A stretch of 64,000 nucleotides of DNA from a virus, in the IMG/VR virus record IMGVR_UViG_3300047510_000533, positions 1-64,000 of that record. One strand, written 5' to 3'. Below are positions 7,955 through 16,497 of this stretch, piece by piece. Every line of letters starts with the position of its first letter. Within the stretch, counting starts at the first letter, position 1. A program made the translations under genes and the position numbers. The notes under the pieces are model-generated. The model was not told where the DNA came from. It saw only the letters and a list, made by a program, of their open reading frames with translations, and searched no databases.

Positions 7955-8605
7955 TTAAATTTCACTGTGGGTCACTAATTCTTCAACTTTTACTACTTTA
8001 TTGCCTAAATAAAGGCGGCAAATGCTGAGAGTTTTAGCATCTGCTACATAAATGTACCCACCGTATCTATAAGTACTTGCGTTTATTTTTATCTTAGACA
8101 TCTTTTCAGCCCACTCTCTAAATACTGATTCGTCATTGAGCGGCTTTAAAGTAACCTTGTATTTGTGGGTATAGTCTTTTCTAATTATTATCTTAGGTCT
8201 ACTAAGCAGTAATTCTTTAGTGGTTACGTTTTCTGGTTTAGAAATTTCTCGCAGTGTAATATTGTTAATGGAAGAAATTTTATCTACAATTTCTTCATTG
8301 TTAACATATACTCCTAGTATTGAACCTTCTACTCTCAGCGTATAATCATCTACTGTAGTTAGTAATTCAATTATTTTACCAGCAACTATAACGTCACCAA
8401 CAACAGCATATTTTTTGCTCCAAGTAAAGCCAACCCTAATCTTTCCTTCCATATCTGAGTCAAACTTATTACTCAACTCAGTCAAGGATCGTTGGGTATC
8501 GACTAGTTTTTTTCCTCTAAAAAAGGTTGCTACAGGCGTCAGTATTGACACCTTGTACGCATACCTATCAAAGAATAATTTATTAGTTTTCTTCAAGAAT
8601 GGCAT
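7955..8605 (-). CDS. Unknown protein following clpA
   Basis: A 216-aa protein whose start (MPFLKKTNKLFFDRY) lies 23 bp inside the end of clpA, so it should be co-translated with it. Predicted beta-rich N-terminal half and mixed C-terminal half; no signal peptide, transmembrane helix or known motif. The C-terminal segment (YGGYIYVADAKTLSICRLYLG) looks like a compact conserved domain. It is the last gene of the dnaJ-def-clpA operon. A role as a ClpA adaptor or substrate is only suggested by position. Confidence 0.65.
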   Translation of the reverse strand: MPFLKKTNKLFFDRYAYKVSILTPVATFFRGKKLVDTQRSLTELSNKFDSDMEGKIRVGFTWSKKYAVVGDVIVAGKIIELLTTVDDYTLRVEGSILGVYVNNEEIVDKISSINNITLREISKPENVTTKELLLSRPKIIIRKDYTHKYKVTLKPLNDESVFREWAEKMSKIKINASTYRYGGYIYVADAKTLSICRLYLGNKVVKVEELVTHSEI

Positions 8606-10820
8606 TTTCTTGTGCTTTTACAATTATTTCGTTATCAGCAACATCGATTGACACCTTGCCGCCATCCTTAAGTCCGCCAAACAACATTAGTTTAGACAGT
8701 GGACGTTTAATGTCTTTATCAATAACACGTTGTAAAGGACGAGCACCCATCTTGGGATCAAAACCTTTTTCAACAAGGTAGTCAATGGCTTCATTACTAA
8801 GTGTAATCTTAATGCCTTTGTCTTTGACCTGTGTTTTTAACTCAACTAAGAACTTACCAACAATTTTAATCATTGTTTCTTTGCTGAGTTTACCAAAGGT
8901 AATTATGCCGTCTAAACGATTGCGGAACTCTGGAGCAAAGAATTTCTTAAGTTCTTTATCTTCGTACCCGCTGTCTTGTGGACCAAAACCAATTGCGTTT
9001 CTATCTGCCTCGGCAGCACCCAAGTTTGTAGTCATAATCAACACAACATTACGAGCATCTGCTTCTTTACCGTTGCTACCAGTAACCTTACCGTTGTCCA
9101 TTAATTGTAGAAGGATAGTAGAAACATCGGGATGTGACTTTTCGACTTCGTCTAGTAATAATACACAATGTGGATGTTCTTGTAGTTTAGTAATCAGTAG
9201 GCCAGCATTTTCTTCAAAGCCAACATAACCTGGAGGCGATCCAATTAACTTACTAACACTGTGTTTCTCTTGATATTCACTCATATCAAAGCGGATCATA
9301 GGAATGCCTAATTGTTTAGCCAACTGTTTGGCAGTTTCTGTTTTACCTGTACCAGTTGGGCCCATGAATACAAAACTACCTACGGGTTTGTTTTCACTCT
9401 TTAATCCTGCTTGTGCTACAAGAATCTTATCGACAATTTCTGTAATTGCTTCATCTTGTCCGTAAACCTCTCCTTTGAGATTCTTTTCAAGATTAACAAG
9501 ATTTGAACTTTCTTTTTCTTTGATAGTGTCCTCTGGAAGATTTACCATCTTACTAAGTTCAAATTGAATACCAGGTACATCAACAATTTTATCTTCTTTA
9601 GAATTAATATTAAATCGCGAGCAAGCAACATCAATAAGGTCAATTGCTTTATCGGGTAATTTTTTATCTGTCATATAACGCACAGACAATTTAACTGCGG
9701 CCTCAATGGCTTCGTCGGTGATAGTAGCACCGTGATGTTTTTCGTAATATTTTTTAACACCTTTGAGAATATCTACAGCCATTTCTGGAGTAGGCTCATC
9801 AACAGTAACACGTTGGAATCGGCGCATTAGGGCACGATCCTTTTCGAAGTACTTGCGATATTCTTCCCATGTTGTACTGGCAACTACTTTAATATTGCCC
9901 TTGCTTAGAGCAGGCTTCATCATGTTAGCAAGGTCGTTGCTATTTTGACTGCCACCAGCACCCGCACCGTTGATCATGTGTGCTTCGTCAATAAACAATA
10001 CAGTCTTGCCTCTGCTTTGTAAGGCTTTAAGAACAAGTTTAAATCTTTCTTCAAAGTCTCCGCGATACTTACTACCAGCCAACATACTGCTGATATCAAG
10101 ATTAAAAACAGTATATTCTTTTAAGAAATTTGGAACATGGTCGTGAATAATGTTATAGGCCAAACCTTCTGCGATGGCAGTTTTACCAACTCCGGGATCG
10201 CCTACAAGCAGAATGTTGTTTTTATTTCTACGTCCTAGTCCTAGCGCAATTTGCTCTAATTCTTCAACTCGTCCAATTACTGGATCAATCTTATGCTTCT
10301 TGACCTGTTCATTAAGGTTGGTAGTAAATGATTTTAAAGCCTTTTCACTTTGAGCATCAGTGACCTGTTCTTCTTCCTCGTCGATCTCGCTGTTGACAAA
10401 GTCAGCAAACTTTTCACGATCAACACCACCTTTGGTAATATAGTAAACAGCAAAACTGCGCTTTTCACTCAAGGCACTTAGGAATACGTCTACAAGTTCG
10501 ATACTTTGACGGCCACTGAACAATACCTGTGTAAACGCACGATTAAGTACACGCTCAACTGTTTGTGTTTTTTTAGGTTTAAATCCTTTTGGAATAGGAT
10601 CAACTTTAATTTCGTCTAGTTTATTTTTGAGATAGTGTTCTAAATTTGTTTTGATATAGTCACAGTCTGCTCCATAGTTAGATAGCAGATCAAAAAACTT
10701 TTCTTCGCAAAGCATAGCGAATACGAGATGTTCTAAAGTTACATACTCGTGACCCAGTTTCTTACAATCTGAAACTGCTTTTTCAAAAACTATTTGTAAT
10801 TGATCACTTGGTTCTACCAT
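8583..10820 (-). CDS. clpA: ClpA-like AAA+ unfoldase
   Basis: A 745-aa protein close to the length of bacterial ClpA. A Clp N domain (1-145) is followed by D1 with Walker A GDPGVGKT (207-214) and Walker B VLFIDEA (274-280), and D2 with Walker A GPTGTGKT (487-494) and Walker B VLLLDE (553-558). There is no long middle coiled coil, which argues against ClpB. IGF at 610-612 sits where ClpA/ClpX carry the IGL/IGF loop that docks onto ClpP. The phage also encodes ClpP (46951-47544), so a phage ClpAP machine is plausible. It overlaps def by 17 bp and the downstream gene by 23 bp. Confidence 0.95.
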   Translation of the reverse strand: MVEPSDQLQIVFEKAVSDCKKLGHEYVTLEHLVFAMLCEEKFFDLLSNYGADCDYIKTNLEHYLKNKLDEIKVDPIPKGFKPKKTQTVERVLNRAFTQVLFSGRQSIELVDVFLSALSEKRSFAVYYITKGGVDREKFADFVNSEIDEEEEQVTDAQSEKALKSFTTNLNEQVKKHKIDPVIGRVEELEQIALGLGRRNKNNILLVGDPGVGKTAIAEGLAYNIIHDHVPNFLKEYTVFNLDISSMLAGSKYRGDFEERFKLVLKALQSRGKTVLFIDEAHMINGAGAGGSQNSNDLANMMKPALSKGNIKVVASTTWEEYRKYFEKDRALMRRFQRVTVDEPTPEMAVDILKGVKKYYEKHHGATITDEAIEAAVKLSVRYMTDKKLPDKAIDLIDVACSRFNINSKEDKIVDVPGIQFELSKMVNLPEDTIKEKESSNLVNLEKNLKGEVYGQDEAITEIVDKILVAQAGLKSENKPVGSFVFMGPTGTGKTETAKQLAKQLGIPMIRFDMSEYQEKHSVSKLIGSPPGYVGFEENAGLLITKLQEHPHCVLLLDEVEKSHPDVSTILLQLMDNGKVTGSNGKEADARNVVLIMTTNLGAAEADRNAIGFGPQDSGYEDKELKKFFAPEFRNRLDGIITFGKLSKETMIKIVGKFLVELKTQVKDKGIKITLSNEAIDYLVEKGFDPKMGARPLQRVIDKDIKRPLSKLMLFGGLKDGGKVSIDVADNEIIVKAQENAILEEN

Positions 10821-11310
10821 TTAATTTCCTTTGTTTTTTAACAGCAAGATCTAATTTTAATTTGCTTACTTTTTTAGTAAACGTAATTCCGTCTAAATGA
10901 TCTATCTCATGTTGGACACACTTCGCATCGTATCCTGATAGTGTCATTATACACTCTTTATTGTCTGTGTCAAGATATTTTACAGTCACTGAGTTTGGTC
11001 TGTTTACTTTAATAAAAAGATTTGGAAAACTAAGACAGCCCTCTTCGTCAACCGTTTCTATTTCAGCATTAACTACTTCTGGGTTAAACATAGCAAATGC
11101 CGCTTGACCTTTTGGTTTAATTACAATAACTCGACGATTAAATCCCACTTGATTAGCACTAATGCCTATGCCAAACTCGTCTTCCATTATGGCAGTCATT
11201 ACTCTTTCAATTTCTTTAGGATCTAAGTCGCAGTTAAAATCAAACGGTTCTAATTTTGTGTAAAGTATTGGATCTGGATCTATTCTAAGTTGAAACTCAC
11301 TAATTAGCAT
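10804..11310 (-). CDS. def: Peptide deformylase
   Basis: A 168-aa full-length peptide deformylase, which removes the formyl group from nascent N-termini at the ribosome. The three motifs are intact: GIGISANQ (47-54), EGCLS (90-94, with metal ligand Cys92), and H134-E-I-D-H138. Unlike many phage deformylases, which are shortened, it keeps a basic C-terminal tail ([11 protein letters not shown]) that could contact the ribosome. It overlaps dnaJ upstream by 11 bp and clpA downstream by 17 bp. Phage deformylases are known from marine cyanophages. Confidence 0.95.
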   Translation of the reverse strand: MLISEFQLRIDPDPILYTKLEPFDFNCDLDPKEIERVMTAIMEDEFGIGISANQVGFNRRVIVIKPKGQAAFAMFNPEVVNAEIETVDEEGCLSFPNLFIKVNRPNSVTVKYLDTDNKECIMTLSGYDAKCVQHEIDHLDGITFTKKVSKLKLDLAVKKQRKLNGRTK

Positions 11311-12115
11311 ACCGTTTAGATAATTCCTCTACAATTAATTTGTCTTCGGTGAAAATATTCTTTGGAATTGATACTTTGATCTGTAAAAATAAATGACCAC
11401 GACGTACATCATTAAATCCGGGTAACCCGTATCCGTCGCATTTAATCATTTGATCTGGTTGAATTCCTGCCGGTATGTTAACATCCAATTGACGATTATC
11501 GATAGTGTTGACTCTTATAGTTTTTCCTAATACTGCGTCAAAGGCGGTAATTTTATATTCCATATATAAATCTTTACCGTTTCTTGTAAAAATATGATGC
11601 GGAATTTCTATAATTTGAGCTATAAGGTCGCCCCTAGGGATCCCAGGTATACTATCGTCTCCCATACCTCTAAATTTTATAGTGTCTCCAGTTACTACTC
11701 CGGGGGGAATGTTTAGATTAATAGTTTCGTCTCGACCACTCATTAATCTAATGTTCCCAACTACTTCTTTACCTTTAAAAATTTCTTCTAGAGTCATCTC
11801 TACACGAATGTTTATACTACGATTTCTATTGTTTCGTGCTTGCCTAAATCCATTAAATGGACCGCCACTGAACATAGCGCCAAATATGTCATCCATGTTT
11901 CCAGTATGGAACGCAAACTGTGGTTGTGGATTATCGTACTGAGAACGTTTTTGGTCGTCTCCAAGTACAGCATAAGCCTCTTGAATTTTTTGGAAATAGG
12001 AATTATCACCACCTCGGTCTGGATGATGTTTCATTGCTAATTTTCTATAGGCTTTCTTAATGTCATCCTGGGACGCATTTCGAGGTACACCTAAAATTTG
12101 ATAATAATCTGTCAT
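11300..12115 (-). CDS. dnaJ: DnaJ-type co-chaperone without zinc finger (CbpA-like)
   Basis: A 271-aa J-domain protein: J domain at 1-65 with H31-P32-D33, a Gly/Phe-rich stretch (about 66-95), and the two beta-barrel substrate-binding domains (about 100-268). The CxxCxGxG zinc-finger repeats are absent, so it is a class B (CbpA-like) Hsp40. It would stimulate host DnaK. It is the first gene of a four-gene operon with deformylase and ClpA. Its promoter is merged with a terminator hairpin (12125-12168), and the predicted 5' leader is only about 18 nt and has no clear ribosome binding site. Confidence 0.93.
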   Translation of the reverse strand: MTDYYQILGVPRNASQDDIKKAYRKLAMKHHPDRGGDNSYFQKIQEAYAVLGDDQKRSQYDNPQPQFAFHTGNMDDIFGAMFSGGPFNGFRQARNNRNRSINIRVEMTLEEIFKGKEVVGNIRLMSGRDETINLNIPPGVVTGDTIKFRGMGDDSIPGIPRGDLIAQIIEIPHHIFTRNGKDLYMEYKITAFDAVLGKTIRVNTIDNRQLDVNIPAGIQPDQMIKCDGYGLPGFNDVRRGHLFLQIKVSIPKNIFTEDKLIVEELSKRYAN

Positions 12116-12124
12116 ATTGGTAAA

Positions 12125-12156
12125 AAAAGGTATAGTAAAATTATACTATACCTTTT
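12125..12156 (-). terminator. Terminator hairpin overlapping the dnaJ promoter
   Basis: Perfect 13-bp inverted repeat (12125-12137 with 12144-12156, 6-nt loop). On the minus strand it ends in seven T residues, a rho-independent terminator for the lysis genes upstream. The -10 box of the dnaJ promoter lies in the loop and the base of one arm. Confidence 0.8.
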
Positions 12157-12168
12157 AATTTATGTCAA
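12140..12168 (-). promoter_or_regulatory. Consensus sigma70 early promoter for dnaJ operon
   Basis: Minus-strand TTGACA (12163-12168), 17-bp spacer, TATAAT (12140-12145). Both boxes are perfect. The -35 box begins 6 bp after the stop of the preceding gene, and the -10 box falls in the terminator hairpin loop. Confidence 0.85.
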
Positions 12169-12174
12169 GTCCAA

Positions 12175-12417
12175 TTATTTTTTGGCTGGTTCAGACTTTT
12201 TCTTATCATCCTTTTTAGCAGGAGCCTTGTCTGGAACTTTGGTTCCTTCGTGCTTTTTATGGATTTTAACTGTCTTACAAACTTCTTTGTCCTTACCAGT
12301 CTTAGCGTCTTTCTGCGTTACACAGACTTTTTTAGTTTCTGGTTTGTCTCCGTCGGCAGCATAAGTTGGGTATGATACTGCTAGAGCTAGACCTGCTGCA
12401 AAAATTAAATGTTTCAT
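12175..12417 (-). CDS. Small exported Lys-rich protein
   Basis: An 80-aa protein with a signal peptide (MKHLIFAAGLALAVSYPTYA, likely cut after AYA) and a mature part of about 60 residues that is very Lys-rich, with two cysteines (VCVTQ and EVCKT) that could form a disulfide in the periplasm. Its RBS is AAAGGAAAAG. It is the last gene of the lysis cassette and ends just before a terminator. Function unknown; a periplasmic or envelope role during lysis or superinfection control fits the location. Confidence 0.7.
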   Translation of the reverse strand: MKHLIFAAGLALAVSYPTYAADGDKPETKKVCVTQKDAKTGKDKEVCKTVKIHKKHEGTKVPDKAPAKKDDKKKSEPAKK

Positions 12418-12428
12418 AATCTTTTCCT

Positions 12429-12935
12429 TTATAGTTCTGGTTGTTCTGGTTGTACCGGCATTGGTTTACCTGAACTTGAAAACGCTGTAGGCGCAGGTGA
12501 ACCAAAACTTGGTGTTGGTGCTGGTTTAGCAGCCGGAGCACTAAAACTTGGTGCTGGTGTTGGAGCACTAAAACTTGGTGCTGGGCTTGGCGCACTAAAA
12601 CTTGGAGTTGGAGTTGCCGAAGGTAAATTTAAACCACCGTTGTTGGCTCCAGCCATCTTTTCTTGTGTACGTCCGTAAGCGGCAATACCAAGTATAGCAC
12701 CCATAGCAATATGGAATAATCCAGCGCCTTGTAGGGTAATAGGAACCCATTGTGCTTTAACTTCTCCACCACCGTGAACTTGTACAATACTCCATAGAAT
12801 TGGAAATACAACAAAGTCTGCCATACAGACTACCATGTACATCCAACCCATCATTGGACGCCATTTATTATTCATCCAATCTTCTTTTTTCTTTTCGCTG
12901 TCACTCATTTTTGCGTATTCTTCTGCTGTTGCCAT
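12429..12935 (-). CDS. Holin-like membrane protein
   Basis: A 168-aa protein. Residues 22-95 contain WRPMMGWMYMVV, a long hydrophobic stretch and PITLQGAGLFHIAMGAILG, matching the RP-x-IGW pattern of three-helix phage/GTA-type holins. The C-terminal 70 residues are a soluble Pro/Ser/Ala tail with a repeated PSFSAP motif (five or so copies), presumably cytoplasmic. The SD is AAAGGAG. It follows the spanin pair and endolysin, which supports a role in timing lysis by permeabilising the inner membrane. Holin assignment is by family pattern and context. Confidence 0.8.
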   Translation of the reverse strand: MATAEEYAKMSDSEKKKEDWMNNKWRPMMGWMYMVVCMADFVVFPILWSIVQVHGGGEVKAQWVPITLQGAGLFHIAMGAILGIAAYGRTQEKMAGANNGGLNLPSATPTPSFSAPSPAPSFSAPTPAPSFSAPAAKPAPTPSFGSPAPTAFSSSGKPMPVQPEQPEL

Positions 12936-12967
12936 TCTTTGCGCTCCTTTCGGCTAAAATAATACTA

Positions 12968-13228
12968 CTATTTAACTGCTTTGTTATAAATTTCTTTCTG
13001 CTGTTTATGCCACTCGATAAAAGCATCGATTTTAACACGGCATTCGTAGTAAGTTCCATAGTTTTGAACTACAGTGTCTAACAGTTTGCTTAGTTCTGGT
13101 GATTTTTCTGCTTCTTTAAGATCCGGACAGCTCTGCGCTATATCGGCAGGTATATCTGGAAACTTAGGAGCAGTAGTTAAACATCCTGTTAAGAATATTA
13201 TAGGAACTAACAATAACAATTTTTTCAT
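12968..13228 (-). CDS. Outer-membrane lipoprotein spanin (o-spanin, Rz1-like)
   Basis: An 86-aa protein with a lipoprotein signal (MKKLLLLVPIIFLTGC; lipobox LTGC, lipid on Cys16) and a short periplasmic domain (about 70 residues) that has two further cysteines and an amphipathic C-terminal helix. It starts by ATGA overlap with the end of the i-spanin gene. Together the two would span the periplasm and fuse inner and outer membranes at the end of lysis, which requires a Gram-negative host. Assignment rests on lipobox, size and pairing, not on sequence identity. Confidence 0.78.
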   Translation of the reverse strand: MKKLLLLVPIIFLTGCLTTAPKFPDIPADIAQSCPDLKEAEKSPELSKLLDTVVQNYGTYYECRVKIDAFIEWHKQQKEIYNKAVK

Positions 13229-13695
13229 TTGTTAGGCTCCATTTTTTTATTTTTTGCGGCATTATTAAGAATATCTATCGCCTCCGGTGCGACTTTGCAC
13301 TCTTGATTAATAATTTTTTCTACTTCTTTTATCTTATCTTGATATACAATAACGTTTTCTTTAACTGTTTTAACTCTGTCACGATATTGAATAACAATTT
13401 TTTCATTAACTACCTTGGCTTGCTCTTCAGCAATCCTTGCTTTTTCTTCTGCTACTCTAAGTTTCTCTCTCCAACTGGCTTCTGTATCATATCCGCCTCT
13501 GAAATAAACACCAGCAACTAGTAACGCTATACTGATTATTTGAATTAAGAGGTGATATGGAGCCAATGCTGGAAACCATCTTACAATTCGATGTAGCAAA
13601 AAGAATGAAAGTAAAGACCCAACGATACCCATGAGCAGTATAACATTGACTGCCCACAGAAGAAAACTGTCAGGTATAAAACTTAACATCCACAT
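13225..13695 (-). CDS. Inner-membrane spanin (i-spanin, Rz-like)
   Basis: A 156-aa protein with two hydrophobic segments (about 10-35 and 45-65) and a periplasmic coiled coil (about 72-130) rich in Ala/Glu/Lys with heptad spacing (REKLRVAEEKARIAEEQAK). A Cys near residue 133 could link dimers. It follows the endolysin by 2 bp and overlaps the o-spanin start by 4 bp, the classic Rz/Rz1 arrangement. Two transmembrane segments are unusual for an i-spanin, which normally has one. Confidence 0.75.
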   Translation of the reverse strand: MWMLSFIPDSFLLWAVNVILLMGIVGSLLSFFLLHRIVRWFPALAPYHLLIQIISIALLVAGVYFRGGYDTEASWREKLRVAEEKARIAEEQAKVVNEKIVIQYRDRVKTVKENVIVYQDKIKEVEKIINQECKVAPEAIDILNNAAKNKKMEPNK

Positions 13696-13697
13696 TA

Positions 13698-14327
13698 TTA
13701 ATGTGCTCCAAGAACATGTAGTGCGTGATTATAATGTTTGATGCGATCCTCTAGGCCAATAGTACCGCCGTTAATACGTTTAGTCAATGTTAGGATGTCG
13801 CCCTTGTCTGCCCATTGATTTAGGTTATTAGTTTCCCAGAACCAGCAGGCACTTTGTACAGCGCCTTCAAATGTTTCTAGATATTCCGATGCTTCCTCGA
13901 CCGAGATTTCAAGACTAGCGGCAAACCAACTATAATTTTCTTTGCCGGTAAGTTGGATAAGACCTCTACCGCAGTAACGGAATCCGTCACCGGAATCTTC
14001 TGGTCCGTTACCCATGCGATTGCCATAAATTCTGTTAGCGATTTTTGCTGGTTGTTTTTCATATGCTCTTGCTTCGTCTAATGTTTTAAAATATTTTGGA
14101 AACACTTTAAGTAGACTTTCTGCTTTATAGTTTAAATTTTCTTTTAGAAATTTAAATCCACCACTCTCGTGGGCACATTGTGCAATAAAAGCCGCTAGTC
14201 TATGTGGAGTATTAATCTCATACTCGGGACAAATTTCACAGATTGCGTCATACCACTGATCAATATAAGGATTACCTTTTATTAATTCTGTTAGATCCGA
14301 TTTAGTAAAGTTAAATGTAAAACTCAT
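13698..14327 (-). CDS. GH19 endolysin (chitinase-like muramidase)
   Basis: Start chosen at ATG 14325-14327 (MSFTFNFTKS), which has GGAG eight bases upstream; a longer frame to 14384 lacks an RBS and lies further inside the upstream gene. The 209-aa product is a GH19 lysozyme-like domain: AHESGGF (general acid Glu54), KVFPKYF (75-81), and DGFRYCGRGLIQLTG (114-128). It would cleave the glycan backbone of peptidoglycan. No signal peptide is visible, so it needs the holin to cross the membrane. It is the first gene of the lysis cassette. Confidence 0.92.
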   Translation of the reverse strand: MSFTFNFTKSDLTELIKGNPYIDQWYDAICEICPEYEINTPHRLAAFIAQCAHESGGFKFLKENLNYKAESLLKVFPKYFKTLDEARAYEKQPAKIANRIYGNRMGNGPEDSGDGFRYCGRGLIQLTGKENYSWFAASLEISVEEASEYLETFEGAVQSACWFWETNNLNQWADKGDILTLTKRINGGTIGLEDRIKHYNHALHVLGAH

Positions 14328-15069
14328 TAATTTTCTCCAAAATAATCGCATGTCCTTTATTTTCGAACATGAATTTGTTACCAAGTTTGGTAATATTAAA
14401 GTTTCCTATGTACTTGGTTAGGAACATAACGTCAGCCATATCTTTCATGCCAACGGCTATGCGATCTTCTACACTTTCTAATATTGCTCTAGTTTCGCCC
14501 GATTTAATATATCTAAATTTCAATGGCTGAGCATAGATTTTCTTAAACTCAATAATATCATCGCTCATTTTGATACTTTCCATCATAGTGTTACTAAAGA
14601 AATTTTCATAGTTATTCATTTGTTTTTCTTCCATACGAGAAACATACTCGTTGGGATTTCTGGGAATAACTTCTTCCAATTGTTCTTTAACAGCATCAAG
14701 ACTATCAAAACTCTTATGATATCTAAATTTAAAATCATCAATACCTGTGAGCTTAGAGATTCCATACAACATTTCAGAAATTTGTTCTGAAACTTTACTT
14801 GTTCTTTGTAATTCAACAAATACACGATATTTACCATCTTCCAATTCACCTGGGCTCATATCCGCATCTAAAACAAAGTTATAACCTTTTTCTACAAAAC
14901 TTACTAAATCCTCAGCAGGAGCACGGCTTTCTACCGTAAAACTCAAAACGACAACATCAGCATCGTCTCCCATTTTAGATTTAAAATTATCTACTTCAAA
15001 AATTTTATTAACCAAGTGAATAAGATCACCGGCTTTTAAACTGTCTTCATTAAGCGGCTGGTGCTGCAT
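14311..15069 (-). CDS. Conserved T4-like phage protein, unknown function
   Basis: A 252-aa soluble protein, with no signal peptide or transmembrane segment. It has alternating beta and acidic helical segments (VVVLSFTVESRAP, FVLDADMSPGELEDGKYRVFVELQR). Its start is coupled to the end of the upstream gene (20-bp overlap, GGAG seven bases before ATG) and its end overlaps the endolysin start by 17 bp. I recognise it only as a type of protein found in T4-like marine phages. Late expression is likely from the promoter at 15628-15634. Confidence 0.65.
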   Translation of the reverse strand: MQHQPLNEDSLKAGDLIHLVNKIFEVDNFKSKMGDDADVVVLSFTVESRAPAEDLVSFVEKGYNFVLDADMSPGELEDGKYRVFVELQRTSKVSEQISEMLYGISKLTGIDDFKFRYHKSFDSLDAVKEQLEEVIPRNPNEYVSRMEEKQMNNYENFFSNTMMESIKMSDDIIEFKKIYAQPLKFRYIKSGETRAILESVEDRIAVGMKDMADVMFLTKYIGNFNITKLGNKFMFENKGHAIILEKINEFYI

Positions 15070-15604
15070 TAGGTGCTCCTTCGGCTGGTGGTGCTCCTGC
15101 TCCTGCGGCTATTGCTTCGCCTGCTGGTGGAGGTTGTAATTCTGGGGCTCGTTGGTCGTTGGCTGGCTCAATCTCAGCATCGAGTTGATTCTTGTACCCT
15201 CTAAAAATATCAAACATTAATTTTTTAGGCATCATAACTTCAACAACCCAAATTGGGTGCTCGTCTAGTTTTCCTAATTTAGTACCTGGACGAATATCGT
15301 CGGGCTCTTTAATTTGACGAGGTTTAACAAGTATGTCTCGTTGATACTTTACTCTACAGCCATACTCTAATAATCTTTTTCCTGCTTGGGGATTGGGCAT
15401 CTTTTCTTTAGGCCACATAAAACTAACGGTAACCCAGTGACGATCCATTCTAGGTCCGTCTACTAGTTCCCCATCACGCCAGTTTTCAAAAACATACATA
15501 TCGAGCTCATCAAACACACGCTCAAAGTCTTTGAGCACAGCAAGGCTTGAGTTGCTGTTATAGATAGTGTCAATGTTCTCAATAATTTCTAAAATATCAC
15601 GCAT
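15050..15604 (-). CDS. Conserved T4-like phage protein with Pro/Ala-rich tail
   Basis: Start chosen at ATG 15602-15604 (MRDILEIIENIDTIY) with AAGGATGA upstream; the in-frame ATG at 15643 lies upstream of the late promoter and would not be on that transcript. The 184-aa protein has a central domain with ENWRDGELVDGP, RHWVTVSFMWP and HPIWVVEVMMP, and a C-terminal low-complexity Pro/Ala/Gly tail (about 150-184). Function unknown; the family is shared among T4-like marine phages, and the late promoter suggests a virion or assembly role. Confidence 0.68.
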   Translation of the reverse strand: MRDILEIIENIDTIYNSNSSLAVLKDFERVFDELDMYVFENWRDGELVDGPRMDRHWVTVSFMWPKEKMPNPQAGKRLLEYGCRVKYQRDILVKPRQIKEPDDIRPGTKLGKLDEHPIWVVEVMMPKKLMFDIFRGYKNQLDAEIEPANDQRAPELQPPPAGEAIAAGAGAPPAEGAPNAAPAA

Positions 15605-15627
15605 TTGTAAGTCATCCTTTGACGAAG

Positions 15628-15634
15628 TATTTAT
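15628..15634 (-). promoter_or_regulatory. T4-type late promoter
   Basis: Minus-strand GATAAATACTT lies 23 bp upstream of the ATG at 15604, with a ribosome binding site in between. It probably drives the two unknown genes and the lysis cassette. Confidence 0.68.
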
Positions 15635-15762
15635 CTTGATCATTTTTATATCTTATCAGTTCTGTTTTTTTGTAGATTGTTAAATATTTTGGTAGGACCT
15701 CTCGCAGTTTGTCCTACACAGTGTAGACAAGCGACGTCCTACGCTCATAAGGAGAGCAGTTA

Positions 15763-16497
15763 ATGACGACAAAACGAGCCAAAAAGCGTTTTCATAACGA
15801 AAATGTTATTGAGTTTACACAGTTCAATCACACAGTCCCACAAAACCTTCCACAGAAAAAACAGCGAGTACACGTAGTCCCTCGCAACAGAAACCAAGAA
15901 GAATATTTACTTAAATTAATTGATCCAGCGAAAAACATAGTTTTCGCTCTGGGTCCCGCTGGCACGGGCAAAACATTAATAGCGTGTCAAGTCGGTATTA
16001 AACTTTTCAAAGAAAAGTTGGTAGATAAGATCGTGGTAACTCGCCCAGCAGTTTCTGTAGATGAAGAGCACGGATTTCTTCCAGGTACCCTAGAGCAAAA
16101 AATGGCTCCATGGACTAGACCAATATTTGATGTCTTATCCGAGTACTATTACGCCAGGGATATTGAGAATATGATTCGTGAGGGTGTAATTGAAATTAGT
16201 CCGTTAGCATTTATGAGAGGTCGAACATTTAAGAACGCATACATTATTGCTGATGAAATGCAAAATGCTACGCAGAATCAAATGAAAATGCTACTAACGC
16301 GACTAGGTGAAGGCTCTAAAATGGTCGTAACAGGAGATTTAAGGCAAGCCGATAGATTGGAGGATAACGGCTTGATCGACTTCTGCCAGAGACTACAAGA
16401 CAAAAATTTAGAACATTTAGATCTTGTTCAGTTCGGTATGAAAGACATCGAACGTCACGAGGCAGTGAAGGAGGTATTATCGATATACGGTGATTAG
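15763..16497 (+). CDS. phoH: PhoH-like ATPase
   Basis: A 244-aa PhoH-family P-loop ATPase. Walker A is GPAGTGKT (64-71), the family motif VVTRPAVSVDEEHGFLPG follows, and Walker B is YIIADE with a nearby GDLRQAD sensor motif. PhoH-like proteins are extremely common in marine phages; related bacterial proteins are linked to RNA metabolism, but the phage role is unsettled. The RBS AAGGAG is strong. It is the only + strand gene in the first 35 kb and is divergent from the late operon. The 119-bp intergenic region holds a CTACACAGTGTAG palindrome but no clear sigma70 or late promoter. Confidence 0.95.
   Translation: MTTKRAKKRFHNENVIEFTQFNHTVPQNLPQKKQRVHVVPRNRNQEEYLLKLIDPAKNIVFALGPAGTGKTLIACQVGIKLFKEKLVDKIVVTRPAVSVDEEHGFLPGTLEQKMAPWTRPIFDVLSEYYYARDIENMIREGVIEISPLAFMRGRTFKNAYIIADEMQNATQNQMKMLLTRLGEGSKMVVTGDLRQADRLEDNGLIDFCQRLQDKNLEHLDLVQFGMKDIERHEAVKEVLSIYGD

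Noticed and set aside
8785-9228. 147-codon + strand open frame
   Set aside because: Antisense to the well-supported clpA gene; no family resemblance or start signal.
12332-12595. Gln/His/Val-rich minus-strand frame
   Set aside because: It is the shifted frame of the holin's Pro/Ser-rich tail and has no start signal.
15644-15762. Promoter for phoH
   Set aside because: I could not find a -35/-10 pair with acceptable spacing or an ATAAATA element; only a CTACACAGTGTAG palindrome is visible.
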